64,000 bases of DNA from Bolinopsis microptera (Eukaryota > Ctenophora > Tentaculata > Lobata > Bolinopsidae). A program made the translations under genes and the position numbers. The stretch's first letter is position 1. Each line of letters opens with the position of its first letter. Under the pieces are notes generated by a model, which did no database searches, was not told where the DNA came from, and worked only from the letters and a program-made list of their open reading frames with translations. Shown piece after piece: positions 1 through 11,436 of this stretch. The DNA lies in NCBI RefSeq assembly GCF_026151205.1, contig NC_087073.1:16821837-16885836 (forward strand). Direction: 5' to 3'.

Positions 1-1056
1 TTGGTAATCTAGCTAGGCACACTTGGGGCACAGTTGGGGCACAAAATTGTATTTCCTGAGGCACAGTTGGGGCAAAAAGTTACTTGGGGCACACTTGGGG
101 CACAGTTGAGGCAAAAAAATGTGGGTGGCGGTGGAGCGACTGCAGGAATAATGGGAGGTGGTGGAGCGACGCCGGGAACGATGGGAAGAGGAGGTGGGGG
201 CGGAGGGCCAACTCCAAAGGGCTGAAGACATCCTGGAGGACGGAGCTCACAGAAAAATTGGTGGACCCGGCCATATTATCGAGATCGATGAATCGAAATT
301 TGGAAAGAAAAAATACAACCGAGGAAGAAGAGTTGTTGGTAAATGGATACTTGGGGGATTTTGTAGGACTACAGACGAGTGTTTTCTAGTGGAATGTCGT
401 AACAACCGGAGGGACCACCACACTCTCCTTCGCTTGATAAAGCTTTACGTTGCCCCAGGGACCACCATCTTGACTGACAAGTGGAAAGGACTAAAGGATA
501 CCGTGCTCTTCCACGGCATGGATTTGTACATCTAGTGGTCAACAATTCGAGAGGCTTCGTTGACCCCTTAACTGGCGTCCACACGAACACGTGTGAAGAC
601 TGAAGGGATGTGGTTTTACGCAAAGAAACACATGCTCCGTGGCCATGGAAGGACCAGGGCAGACTCTGAAGCCCTAGAGATAGCCCTCTGTGAGTTCATG
701 TGGAGAAAGCGTCGTAACCTCACCCGATCGGACGCATCTGTCAGAAGAGCTTTCAATAGCGAAATCCCTAAGCTTATGAGAAGAGTATTATCCTGAATAG
801 TTGAATGTATAAATTTATTAATGTATTCAGGAATTAGGTTAATTTTAATTAAGTTAAAAATTACGTATACATTGTTACTTATTAATACACCAGAAGATTG
901 TTTACCTTAGTCATTTTTGTCCCAAATGTGCCCCAGTTGGTCCCCAACTGTATTTGCCCCAAGTGTGCCCCAAGTAACTTTTTGCCCCAAATATGCCCCA
1001 GGAAATACAATTTTGTGCCCCAAATGTGCCCCAAGTGTGCCTAGCTAGATTACCAA
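1..1056 (+). mobile_element. Merlin-family DNA transposon, defective copy
   Basis: The first ~31 bases (TTGGTAATCTAGCTAGGCAC...) recur as an almost perfect inverted copy ending at 1056, giving long terminal inverted repeats. Inside each end lie several short repeats of the type CACTTGGGGCA. The interior encodes a broken IS1595/ISXO2-type DDE transposase, the hallmark of the Merlin superfamily. The left flank lies outside the window, so the target duplication cannot be checked; the right flank begins ATTGCCGA. The same TIRs occur at 42376-46694, so this is a family. Confidence 0.8.
230..796 (+). pseudogene. Merlin (IS1595-like) transposase remnant
   Basis: One frame contains IDESKFGKKKY (first catalytic Asp region) followed by TILTDKWKGL (second Asp). 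The reading then has to shift near 525-535 to continue as NNSRGFVDPLTGVHTNT, a typical motif just before the third acidic residue. It shifts again near 595 to give MWFYAKKHM and CEFMWRKRRN, the usual C-terminal end of this family. At least two frameshifts are present and no N-terminal zinc ribbon is visible, so the copy cannot make active enzyme. By family, the enzyme cuts and pastes DNA with a DDE active site. Family assignment is from remembered motifs and is fairly secure; exact boundaries are not. Confidence 0.75.
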
Positions 1057-1874
1057 ATTGCCGAGAGTTGTTGCTTAGCAGATGGCATACTGTACCATAC
1101 TGTTCGAGGATTCCGTCGCCAAAATTTGAAAATTCGGTTTTTAGGGGCCACAACCAATCAACATTGAATTGCTTATACTCGTCACTCGTGTTTGCGAACA
1201 TGCTAGAAAATTCAGTGTAACATAATATTGCAATAGGTAATTAAATCCGGAATTTGATCTGAAAAGATGGCGCCAAACGGATTTAAAATGACGAAGTTAT
1301 CAAGCAATTTGTTTATATCGTTAACAAAATTGATTGGGTAATCATGTGATTGCATGCTACGACACCGTAATTGGGCTCTCTGTACGATTCCCATAGTGCC
1401 AACCCAATCACCTTATCACACCTAATGAATAACCTCCTTATGTTTCATATCTCGTTCATCTGAGAAGTAAAGCTAGAACTCTCATTTTTTCAGGACAAAC
1501 GTAATTTAAATGGCCAAACACAATTCAATAAAATTTGGCTTGATCCGACTATCCAAACTATAAAATAATTGCGAAAATGAACCTTCATTTGAAAAAAATG
1601 AACACGAATATTTTCGATTTGACAAATTCCTCGAACCAGTAATGGTAGTAAGTCGTACCGGAAAGAATTATTTCAATTGGGCACTCAGTGACTGAACTAT
1701 TAATGCCAACGTATGGGTACTGACTTTTGGCCCCCTCCCATGTAATAACATTAGATCACAGTCAACGTTCCATATTATATCATGATGTAAGCGATCTACG
1801 TAACTAACTCCACGTTGCGTTAATTCTGGCCCACCCTGCACAGATAACACGCCCCCATAACACGTGACTCCCAC
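1057..1874. other. Intergenic; contains a mariner-MITE-like fragment
   Basis: No convincing gene is seen. About 1100-1208 (GAGGATTCCGTCGCCA through GCGAACATGCT) aligns by eye with 6020-6115 inside the MITE at 5925-6498 (GAGGATTCTATCGCCA through AGGAACATGCT), so it looks like a fragment of the same repeat family. The rest is plain AT-rich DNA. Confidence 0.4.
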
Positions 1875-2026
1875 CTGACGATGGTATCAGCTTCGCTGGA
1901 GGAACCATGTCTGTCTGCTCCCAGAGAGATACCAAGAGGAGCAAGAAACTCTCCTAACTCCGAGTCTTGAGGTCTGGTTCTTTTGTTACTGCTTGCTATA
2001 CTAACATTTCCCTTTTTCCGCTTCAT
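1875..2026 (-). CDS. Candidate first coding exon, unknown gene
   Basis: On the minus strand an ATG opens a 50-codon reading frame beginning MKRKKGNVSIASSNKRTR and running to ADTIVR. It is followed at once by a strong splice donor (CGTCAG|GTGGGAGT). The basic start (MKRKK...NKRTR) resembles a nuclear localisation signal. I could not find a matching second exon further left inside the window; the gene, if real, may continue past position 1 or may be interrupted by the Merlin element. No family is recognised. Chance ORF is the main alternative. Confidence 0.3.
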
Positions 2027-2500
2027 ACCTTCCGCTAACGGAGACAGTATTCAAATTTTACTATTTTGTATGATTTGATATTATTGAGGTTCAAACACAT
2101 TTTAACTCAATTTAATTTGCTTTACTTTTATGAATTTTAGATCTTTTCCAGTTTTATGTAAGCTGATTAGCTCATTTTCATTTGTTGACAAATCGAAATA
2201 TTGAATAATCAGGATCAATTTTGTAAATCATGTAGGTATAAAATAAACAAGCTGACTAATACAGTATATAATTATAGGTAACAAAACGTCAAGAAAAACC
2301 ACAACAATAAAGAAAAACAGAAAATCTCACAGAATTTAATGGTCTCTCGTAGAATTAACAAATTATCAGCAAAATCGATAAATTAAACGATTGAAAGAAG
2401 TCGAATTATAAGTTACTACTAAGAAAAGATAACATTAACAAATCAATAACAAATAAGTTTCTTTCAATTCCTCTGCCCATTGTATGTCATTAGTAATCAG
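2027..2500. other. Intergenic, 3' flank of the ABHD12-like gene
   Basis: AT-rich with no recognisable gene. It should contain the 3' UTR of the minus-strand ABHD12-like gene that ends at 2501. Confidence 0.4.
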
Positions 2501-4135
2501 TTATTGTAGCGGAGGATCATTGCGTTTCAAGTGTTCTTCAATTGCTTTCTTTACGGAACCCTGAAAAGAATGCACGGTTAAGTTTGTTATTACCTATTGT
2601 GGGACTTACGATTACAAGCCCCATTGCACTACGACACTCTGGCTCTGTCTGGATATTGTAAATTTGTCGAATTTGACAAATTCCAAGTTGATAAAACATC
2701 ATCAGCTTAGTAGCTATTATAGTAGTAATAGTACCTGTTGAATGAGGAAGTTATGTCCGCCCTCAGAGATGAGATGTAAAGTAGAAGCAGGACATAGTGT
2801 GTGGAGCTCTGTAGCGTGATGAGGAGCTATAACCTGAACATTGTCTTATTGGACACGTGCAGATTATTGGAATGTTAGATGAACTAAACAATTGTTAAGG
2901 CAAAATGGTAATTATATCTCTTTTGTTGGGCTACCAAAGACTAGAACCTCTAATTGATACAGAATAGAGGCTAAATGTTCAAATAGGACACACTTTAATA
3001 GCGCCAAACTTTCTAGTTTACTAGAATAAATAAAACAATTTCATCTCGACGACAAAACTCCTCGCCCCTATATTACATAACACAAGGTTAAATTTACCTC
3101 ATCATCCTCAGCGAACAATATCAGAACATTCTTGAGATCTCCAATAACGTCTTTAGTCACAAACAAATCACTAAACTGCCAGACGAAATCCTTGTAGATG
3201 GGGAGGCTATTCACAAATCTGAGGGTTGGTGATTTCAGCACACAATCAGGAATGGAGAGGAAGGGAGCCTCCAAGATAACAGCATCCACTGCCGCATCTT
3301 CCTGAATCAACTGATAAGCAGTCTGACATACCACACCTGTTCCCATGGAGTGACCGTACAGCACGACACGCTTGTCAGGATGCTCTGCACGTGCAAACGC
3401 CAACACTTGTCTCGCATCTTGGATACTGTTGACTTGAGAAGACTCTCCGGGCGAGTCCGCGTAGCCCCTGTAATCGAATGAGTACACAGCACACCCTAGG
3501 GAGGCGAGGTAGTTAACCAGGTCTACACGGTATTGGTTACCACGTGACCCAGAACTACCGTGACAGTACACTACTACTGTGTCGCACAGACAGCTGCACG
3601 TGGGCACGCATTTGCACGTGTTGGCAACATACCAACAACCCAACGCGCCAATTGGTTGGCTGATTCCATCTTGTACGCCCCAAAGTAAGGGATTGTCCAG
3701 TGGTTTGTCAGCTTTGTAATACCAAGAGTGAAATAGAAACTTCCTTTGGAGGGTTGGAAACCGCACTAGTATCCAGGGGAACGGTAATAAAACTGAAATT
3801 AACAATCTGTTAGATTATATCCAGTATATTATATATGGATACTTTCGGCGAAAGATCGTAGGTATGTGATAAATCATTCCACTGCTCGAACATATAATTT
3901 AAATTTGGTGTTAATAGTCTAAAGGAAAATAGCAGAATTCTTATCAGAAGTCGAAGAACAACTTAAAATGTATTTGAATAAAATAGGAGTAGGACATACC
4001 AATAATCACAACGATTAAAGCGAGCAGTGCATTCCCTGAGAACCATAAGACTGAACCAAATATGGTTACAGCAGCCATCACTACCTGCTTGTGTGGATCC
4101 CACCCAATAGAATCTAGGCTACTTGTGCTGGACAT
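2501..4135 (-). CDS. ABHD12: ABHD12-like serine hydrolase, 4 exons, 329 aa
   Basis: Exons on the minus strand: 4135-4000, 3792-3098, 2833-2735 and 2560-2501, all with GT-AG borders and consistent phase. Residues about 17-55 are hydrophobic and form the N-terminal membrane anchor. The alpha/beta-hydrolase core follows: YCHGSSGSRG (oxyanion region, ~121-130), FDYRGYADSPG (~151-161), nucleophile elbow GHSMG with Ser194, catalytic Asp in AEDDE (275/276), and His304 in EGGHNF, supplied by the third exon. The triad is complete. Human ABHD12 (398 aa) and ABHD12B (362 aa) are somewhat longer. Known ABHD12 hydrolyses lysophosphatidylserine and oxidised phosphatidylserine at ER membranes; the substrate here is inferred from family. 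Another ABHD12 paralogue such as ABHD12B is possible, so the symbol is family level. A Cys-rich insert (~105-115) is unusual. Confidence 0.85.
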
Positions 4136-5924
4136 TCTGCGGTAATTAGTAGCAATTAGCGGAAATCATAGCTGATTCAGTTGTTGTATGATATCGAAAA
4201 ATATCTATTAAATATGTAATTAATAATCATTTGATCAGACGATTTGTTCACAGAGGCAACATATAACTATAAGTGCAGCAAATTTTTGCGAAAAGTGCGA
4301 TTCCGCACTTGCCTGAATTTGCTTAATGTGCGGAAAATTTGGCGAGTTTGGCGAATAGTGCGGCTTAAGTGTAGTGAGTTTGAGCCTTGCGGGTCTGGGC
4401 CTAGCGGAAGTCTTCAAAATGACTGTAATATGGCCAGTAAACTATTAACACTCCCTAACAACAAAAGAGCAACTGATAAGAGATATTATGATTATTATGA
4501 CTCTGGTCAGTCTTAAATACAGTCTAATATAAGTTATCTCACAGCATATTGGTACGATGATGCGATTCTTCTAAAGCTGTGACTTTTTAAAGAGTGCAAT
4601 CGTCGCGTTGCGATCATTGGTATGTTTATTTAATCACCAAAGAAATTTGGTGTCCTTTCATCCAAAAGTTACACCATCTGCATACTCAAAATGAAATCAT
4701 TGCTAGATACATTTTGCAAGTTGCTACTCAGCACCTATATTTCATCAAAATAGCAAACATTTAGAAAATATCGCTATGATTTGATGGCAATATTCTATTT
4801 CTATTTCGGAATATATAAAATATGCGGTATCGAGGTAAACGACTCATCAATAAGTTAATAGTGCGATTATGTGCGGGAAACGGTTAATAGTGCGATTATG
4901 TGCGGGAAACGGTTAATAGTGAGATTGTGTGCAGGAACGGTTAATAGTGCGATTATGTGCGGGAAACGGTTAATAGTGCGTTTATGTGCGGGAAACGGTT
5001 AATAATGCGATTATGTGCGGGAAACGGTTAATAGTACGATGCCACACCCGCCGCACTTATATACTGCCTCTGTTCGTTCATGAATAAGAAATTCGGTTCA
5101 ACTGTAGAATAATACTAAATCAAATAACCTGTTAAATAAGAGAATAAAGTAACACGAGTAACTAGCCACTCTACACAGGGCTACACATTTTGTAATACGG
5201 TGAGGATCACACTGAGAATTAGAACGATCTAGTGCACAGAAACACGTTTAAAACATTTAAACAGAAACATTTAAACAGTTTACCAAACCAGTAACACTGC
5301 ATTTCAGCTAAAGAGCACTTACCATGTTTTCACTGACACCCCGTAACCTGCTCAAACACACAAACTGACAAAATGTGAAAGTGAGAATATAAGACTGCTT
5401 GCTCAAATATGAAAGTGGATAAGGCATGACGTTAGATACTGCAACGTGATTGGCTGAATCTGAGCCCGTCACGTCACAACCGTGCAGCTATTGGTGGATA
5501 TGTTACCGGTACAAGTACAATAGAGGGTGTCAAATAACATTGTAATATATCGAGCTGTGGAAATGGCAGTGTCAGAGTGGCACGTTTTTATGATTTGTAG
5601 TGAGCTACTAAATATGGGAGTTATTGCAGGTTGTGAAATAAAATCATGCGGAGAAAACCCTTATGAGAGGTCTTGACACTACAAGAGTTAAAGGAAAGAA
5701 GATAATGCAAAGTTGGTAATCACACCATGAAAGGTCAGCTACAAAATATGTACAATACCAGAGGAAGATACAGGGCACAATTTAGGAGCAATATTCGCGA
5801 GATAATGATTAACGACCGTAAAAGTGTAAGCATAGAACAGCATGGAAACTGTGCCAGGATCCAGAATCCAGATTTATCATATCAGTTATCAATTATCTAC
5901 TCTTAGAGATTATGCCTTATTCTA
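4136..5924. other. Intergenic, upstream of ABHD12-like gene
   Basis: Contains the minisatellite at 4855-5041 but no recognisable gene. Short open frames here lack splice context or family motifs. Confidence 0.4.
4855..5041 (+). repeat. ~29-bp minisatellite, about six units
   Basis: Tandem units of the form GTGCGATTATGTGCGGGAAA followed by CGGTTAATA, with one divergent unit (GTGAGATTGTGTGCAGGAAC). Confidence 0.85.
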
Positions 5925-6498
5925 CAGGGTGGCCCATAAGTCAGTGTGCAAACGTTGGGCTTTGAACAATATATATATATAATATATACAGTCGGCATGC
6001 TGTGACTGATATTTCTCATTTGAGGATTCTATCGCCATAATTTTAAAATACCCTTGTTGGAGGACACGCCCTTTTAACATTAAATTAGTTTTACTCGTTT
6101 TAAGAGGAACATGCTATATACTGCACTACATACTGCACTACATACTGCACTACATACTGCACTGTATACTGCACTATATACTGCACTGTCATACTGCACT
6201 ATATACTGCACTGTATACTGCACTATATACTGCACTGTATACTGCACTATATACGGCACTATATACTGCACTATATACTGCACTGTATACTGCACTGTAT
6301 ACTGCACTATATACTGCACTACATACTGCACTATATACTGCACTGTATACTGCACTGTATACTGCACTATATACTGCACTGTATACTGCACTATATACTG
6401 CACAATATACTGCACTATATACTGCACAATATACTGCACTATATATCAGTGACTGAGAAATAACCCAAACGTTTGCACACTGACTTATGGGCCACCTG
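5925..6498. mobile_element. Tc1/mariner-type MITE with TA target duplication
   Basis: The left end CAGGGTGGCCCATAAGTCAG and the right end, its near-perfect inverse (CTGACTTATGGGCCACCTG), form TIRs of over 30 bp flanked by TA on both sides (5923-5924 and 6499-6500). At 574 bp with no transposase it is non-autonomous. A short-unit tandem array fills most of the interior. The TA duplication and CAGGGTG start fit Tc1/mariner. Confidence 0.75.
6115..6443. repeat. TATACTGCAC-type tandem repeat
   Basis: About thirty units of 10-11 bases, alternating ATACTGCACTAT and ATACTGCACTGT. It lies entirely within the MITE. Both strands are open across it only because the repeat lacks stops; these frames are not genes. 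Confidence 0.9.
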
Positions 6499-6859
6499 TA
6501 TCATCACCAGACTTCTTACTCCTGAAACCATTGACAGATTCTAATTAAAATTATTATTTCTAAATATGGGGTAGTTTACATATTATTATTACGTTATCAC
6601 TTTTAGGCAAATTTGAAACCCCCTCCCCCTCCGTAATAAGTTTTACACATAGCTATTGTGTTAAAATTACACTAGCGTAATAATTTAGAAACCTCCTCCG
6701 TCCCCTAAGTGACCACGTAATATGTGAACAACCCCATATTATGATCATATTATTATCATAGTCTCACAATAAAACTCATGATCTTATACAACAAACAATG
6801 TGTAGCAAATGAAACATCTTAATAATTACAGAATTATGAAAACATAAAGCAGTAGAACT
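6499..6859. other. Intergenic, 3' flank of PRMT9-like gene
   Basis: AT-rich, no gene seen. Probably includes the 3' UTR of the minus-strand gene ending at 6860. Confidence 0.4.
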
Positions 6860-9241
6860 TCACGCGGGTGTAATTGAGGCTGATAAACTAGTCCCACTAA
6901 AACACACAGATAATGTATAGCTGTCCCCCCTCTCTACCTCACATCCAAATAATATGGCAGCAGGTCTCCATAAGGGCTCGTCTGAAGAACAAAACTTAGC
7001 CCCCGACTGAAACTCTAACTCAGTCCAAAATACAAGAGCAGTAGGTGGGAGAGGAGCTAAACCCTGAAACTGTATAGTTCTTGAGTTAAGTTGCGGAGTC
7101 TGCTCTGATACTCCCAGTAGGATGAGTTGTTCTGATAGTTTAGTGTGTTCTAGCGTGTTCCATGGTATGTTCTCATGAAGCAGAGTCCTATATTTGTTAA
7201 CCTCTGAAGATAAGGTGTTTGACTGGCTGGTGTCCCTCAGGCACAGAGCTAGAGGGTTCACTCGGGACCACGAGAGAAGTTTCTTGCTGTGCAAAACGTA
7301 GCCACGAAACGATACTGACTTAACTGAGGCATACTGAAACGGATTGCTAATAACAAGTCCACACACATCCACAACTTTTGGAACGACGTTGAGAAGTTCG
7401 TTAGACGAGGACTGAGCGAAGTTGCTGTTGAGCAGTTTAACTTGACTAGGTTCCACAACCGAATACTCCGCCTGATCTCCAACCCACGACAAAAGAACAC
7501 TCACCTCAGTCAGCTCCACCTTGATACCAACCACCTGACCAGATGTAACGTACCGTCTGGGTAACGGGTGGAAACCTTGCTCCCAACACCCCATACGGGA
7601 GTGGTTAGTTTTAGAAAGTTAGGAGCAGTGGTGATGGTGTTGTCCTGGAAGAGATCTGCAGTGAGGAATGAACACACTCCGTCACACCAACCATCTGTAA
7701 TTACAGGTAGTGATATTAATGATAGTGTTCTATCAAAAGTGTCTCCTAGCTTCACTTTAAAGATATTTGCGGGGTCGCTCAGCTGAACTACATCTGTGTA
7801 TTCGTCAATAAACTCACAACAATACGGTTCCTCGGAGGTTCCTATGTTTGTTCTGAAATTACCACAAAATGAACCTAAATGCAAAGTTTGGGAATGAATA
7901 AGAAAGCCTTGTAACGTCACCTGTGAGGGGATAAACCGTATGTTTTTGTTTAATGACCTAAGCGCTAAATCTCGACAGCTCCTAACAATTCCCTCGCCTA
8001 TCCCTATACTATCCAGGGTCTCCGAAACAACCAAATCTACATGATTGCTACCAACATCAAACTCTTCCGAAGAACAATGCCCGAATTTAATGTTACCAAC
8101 ACCAGCGGTTACTGATTTCCCCATCCTACAAACAACCTCATCTTGTTCCACAGCAAATACAGTTGTAGCTCCAGCTGCTGCTGCATAGAGGCTCAATATA
8201 CCAGAGCCAGCTCCCACGTCCAACACAACAGAACGACGATCCTTTAGTTCTGAGAGGAAGCTGGAGATGGCAGAGCTGAATGAGTGATTTCGGCGAATGT
8301 CGTTGAGCATTCTGAAGCTCCATCTTACTACCAGGGTGTTGCGAATGTTGCTCACAGTTTCGAACAGATCAGGATCTAGTATCCTCCTTGAATTACATAC
8401 CACTGAAAAAAATTGTAAGTTGAATATTATAATTAAATTAAATATTGAATATGATGATAATAATCAAAATTTAATATAGACTCTCGATTAACCTGGTTCC
8501 GATGAACCGGGTTTACGATTTACGCATAATCTTACCCTTTATATATATATAAGTATATATAAGTATATATTATATATTGATCCTAGTTTTATATTAAAAT
8601 TTATGTGAATCCATCTAACGGGTCCTCATATTTACTGAGCATTCCAACAACTTGATAAGATAACTAACTACCTCTTGATAAGTAGAGATTAGCCTCCACT
8701 AAGTTTCCCTGTTGCACGGCCGCCCCACCAAACAATCTACACACTGTTTCCTCGTGGTAACTGTATCTTTTAAGCTTGGTTATCTCCTCAAAACAGGCTC
8801 TTTGTTGTTGGGCACACTGGCAGTGTGTGAGCCACGAATCTAGACAGCTCCGTAGTATCTCCCAACACTGCAGTGGTGTGGTAAAGTTAGTGAACACCTC
8901 GCAAATCTTTAGATCTACGACTCTTTCATTTTAAAAACTTCTAAAGGCACAGCTGCATTGATTAGCTTCAGGCTTTTTATACACATAAGAATGCTTCAAT
9001 TCACCTCAATGTTACTATATTATATTTTACAAATGTATGATGTATACTTATATGGCAATTTTGGTCATTTTCAAATTTCACATCTTAGTGGTCAATTGTA
9101 TTTTGGAAGCTTCCAACAACAATTAATATAAATATGGATAATATTCCCTACCTGTTCTATCAAGTTGGTGTCTGAAAGGCGTTGTAGTTTGGAGATAACA
9201 AGACTCACTGCAGTGTCAACACCTACAGTTGCAGCCTTCAT
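6860..9241 (-). CDS. PRMT9: PRMT9-like arginine methyltransferase with a frameshift
   Basis: Minus-strand exons: about 9241-9152 (possible start MKAATVGVDTAV), 8897-8672 and 8402-6860, joined in phase. The first two resemble the helical/TPR-like N-terminus of PRMT9. The third holds the Rossmann fold: WSFRMLNDIRRN, SAM-binding VLDVGAGSGIL, and the double-E loop VVSETLDSIGIGEGI. The frame breaks near 7594-7605, where the continuation WEQGFHPLPRRYV lies in another frame; one added base, or two lost, restores it. Downstream runs the C-terminal barrel and tail to a TGA at 6860. Known PRMT9 makes symmetric dimethylarginine on splicing factor SF3B2. At ~618 codons it is shorter than human PRMT9 (845 aa), so the N-terminus may be incomplete: a weak acceptor lies just upstream of the chosen ATG. 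The break may be an assembly error at a G run or a true mutation. Confidence 0.75.
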
Positions 9242-9618
9242 TACCCGGTACTGGTACTTCTGGGCACTTGGCGGAACAAAATTATACCAAATACTGCACA
9301 ATTTGATTGTTATGAAGAAAGGAAATGTTTATATCTTGATTGAAGGGATGATTTGTTGGATACTTTGTATCGAAGAACCGAACTTAGTCGATGATCGTCC
9401 TAATTTCATTGACACCGACAGTGCAATTTTGGGTAACGAAACAAGGAAATATTATGTAACAGTGAAACTGAATATTTACAAAAAATATTATATCAAATAA
9501 CGTCGTATAGTTACAGCATCTTACGAAAGGAAAAAACATAGTGAAAATTCGAGCTGTGCAACGTGCTCACAATAATCATGACGGGCAGTTTGGTAATCTA
9601 CGGAATGGCACATAAAAA
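9242..9618. other. Spacer between PRMT9-like gene and TBCB
   Basis: Serves as the 3' flank of TBCB and upstream flank of the PRMT9-like gene. An upstream non-coding or short coding PRMT9 exon could lie here, but I cannot define one. Confidence 0.35.
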
Positions 9619-10332
9619 TCAGATCTCATCATCAGAAAAGTCCATTTCAGGAGGGAAATCTCCAACTTCCACCATCCTGGGCTGGAGGAATGCACCGTAC
9701 TTATTCTCACACTTGAAGTATCTCTTTCCCTCCACCACTCCGTCGTGTTTTCCCACGGGCTCATCAAACTTGATCCCAACCCAGTGACCGTCCTTAAACT
9801 CCACCTCTCCCACAAACATGACTTGTCCACGTCGGGGTGGTTGTTTTGGAGTGCGTGCTTCACATCTGTCACCGATGTTCATCTTTGAGGCCCTCTCCTT
9901 GTTCTCCTCCGATTGAGCCGCCAGTTTTGCTTGTACCTCAGGGTTAAACCTTCCAAGTTTATTGCGCTTCTTAAAAGCCTGGACAGTATCCTCCTTCTGG
10001 TCGTACTCCTCCTTCGACAGCTCGTATTTCTCAACAGCGCTAGTATCCTGGAAATTAGCCGCTGTAGGGTCTGTGATATGTAACCTCACATCAGATGGCA
10101 AAACATTCTTCAAAATAGCATCGTCGTCTGTAAGCTTCCCGATTGACTTGTTTAGGTCGTTGAATATTTCTATTTTCATCGAGTTCATAGATGCTCCGGT
10201 GATCATTTCAAGTTTTCCCTTGAGCTCTCTGACGGTGATGTGTGAAGGGAACCGCTTCTCTGTAGCCATAGGAGATACTGCGCTGGTGATGCTGAGCTTG
10301 AGGAAGTCAGGGTTGGTTACTATAGCTGCCAT
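9619..10332 (-). CDS. TBCB: Tubulin-folding cofactor B, 237 aa, single exon
   Basis: Starts MAAIVTNPDFLKLSI at an ATG in good context (CACCATGG). Residues ~8-90 form the ubiquitin-like domain. A charged linker follows (YELSKEEYDQKEDTVQAF), then a CAP-Gly domain (~150-225) with GDRCEARTP, WVGIKFDEPVGKHDG and KYGAFLQP. The last residues are DEI, matching the acidic tail that binds the partner cofactor TBCE and EB-type groove partners. Length is close to human TBCB (244 aa). By family, TBCB captures alpha-tubulin released from the chaperonin CCT and, with TBCE, helps assemble or take apart tubulin dimers in the cytoplasm. The gene has no introns, unlike its neighbours, so it may be a functional retrocopy; the frame is intact. 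Confidence 0.95.
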   Translation of the reverse strand: MAAIVTNPDFLKLSITSAVSPMATEKRFPSHITVRELKGKLEMITGASMNSMKIEIFNDLNKSIGKLTDDDAILKNVLPSDVRLHITDPTAANFQDTSAVEKYELSKEEYDQKEDTVQAFKKRNKLGRFNPEVQAKLAAQSEENKERASKMNIGDRCEARTPKQPPRRGQVMFVGEVEFKDGHWVGIKFDEPVGKHDGVVEGKRYFKCENKYGAFLQPRMVEVGDFPPEMDFSDDEI

Positions 10333-11436
10333 GGTGTTGCCTGCTTGTTGTACACAACTGTACGCCTACAGTGGGATTAAACATGTTATGAGTGTATCTT
10401 CATCGAATAGTTATAAAAATAAACAAGGTTAAAACATCGTATTTAATGTTTTGAACAGTTTTTGAACTATTTGACTTTCAAGAATTGTTTGTGGTGAGAT
10501 TTGTGACGAAACAGTAAACAATAAAACAAAACGGAAAAGAATTTGTGGGTCCCAAAAATAGAATTGAAGAAGAATTAAGAATGAACACAATAAAGCAATA
10601 ACAATAATATAATATTAATACAGATTTTAGACTCGTATCATTGTTTAATGTTTATTGATATATAATTTCATACATTAACAAAATCTTAAGTTGTACGTTG
10701 GTACTCATCAATAAGATAAAACTTTTCAGAATTTTACACAAACATATAAAATAAAAAAGCATCACCTAAAACATTTAAAACATTAGCTTAAAACCGAATT
10801 TTAATTTGGCGTCTAAATTCGAGGCATGTCCGTTCAGTATAATACAACAAGTCAATATTCTATCAGATTGTACAACAAATAGAAAAATTAAGAAAGGAAG
10901 TTAAGAAGCTTTAAAAAGAATGTCAGTTTGATTATATATATACCAAATAAGATGAAAATAAGCATAAAATAGCATAAAACTTAATATTCGAATCCGAAAG
11001 TTGACGGGAACATATTATCTGCAATTCAATAAAATAACTCAACAGCGTAATCAAGAGTCAAGACTAGATCAAAATCAATGACACCCGATTGGTCGATGAT
11101 CAATTCTTAATAAGTTAATAGTTTTGATAACCTTTAAAATGAAATACGTAACATTATCTACATACTTAGACTTAGTTTACTCACTTGCTTACATTTATAT
11201 GAAGTGAAATGAGACAAAGTATTTACTGTATTATATCCACAAAAGATATCAAAATTATAAATTACTGATTTCAAAGCGGCTCTTAGCTCCTAGTATAGTG
11301 AAATATAAAAAGGACTATCTGTTAATTTAGCATTAAGGAACTTCGTTGCTTATATAATATAAAATATTATATAATAAGGTATTTTACATACCCATATAAT
11401 TAATTTTACACTACCCCATACTCTAATTAATTCAAT
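10333..11436. other. Intergenic between TBCB and SLC22 copy 1
   Basis: AT-rich, with no gene, repeat array or TIR recognised. It holds the 5' region of TBCB and the 3' flank of the transporter. Confidence 0.4.

Noticed and set aside
4244-4516. 90-codon plus-strand frame
   Set aside because: Low complexity, no family match and no splice context. Treated as chance.
6080-6452. Long open frames on both strands (MQYIVQYIVQ- and MLYTALHTAL-type proteins)
   Set aside because: Pure products of the TATACTGCAC tandem repeat without stop codons; no gene features.
9165-9500. 111-codon plus-strand frame
   Set aside because: Antisense to the first PRMT9-like exon and AT-rich flank; no motif.
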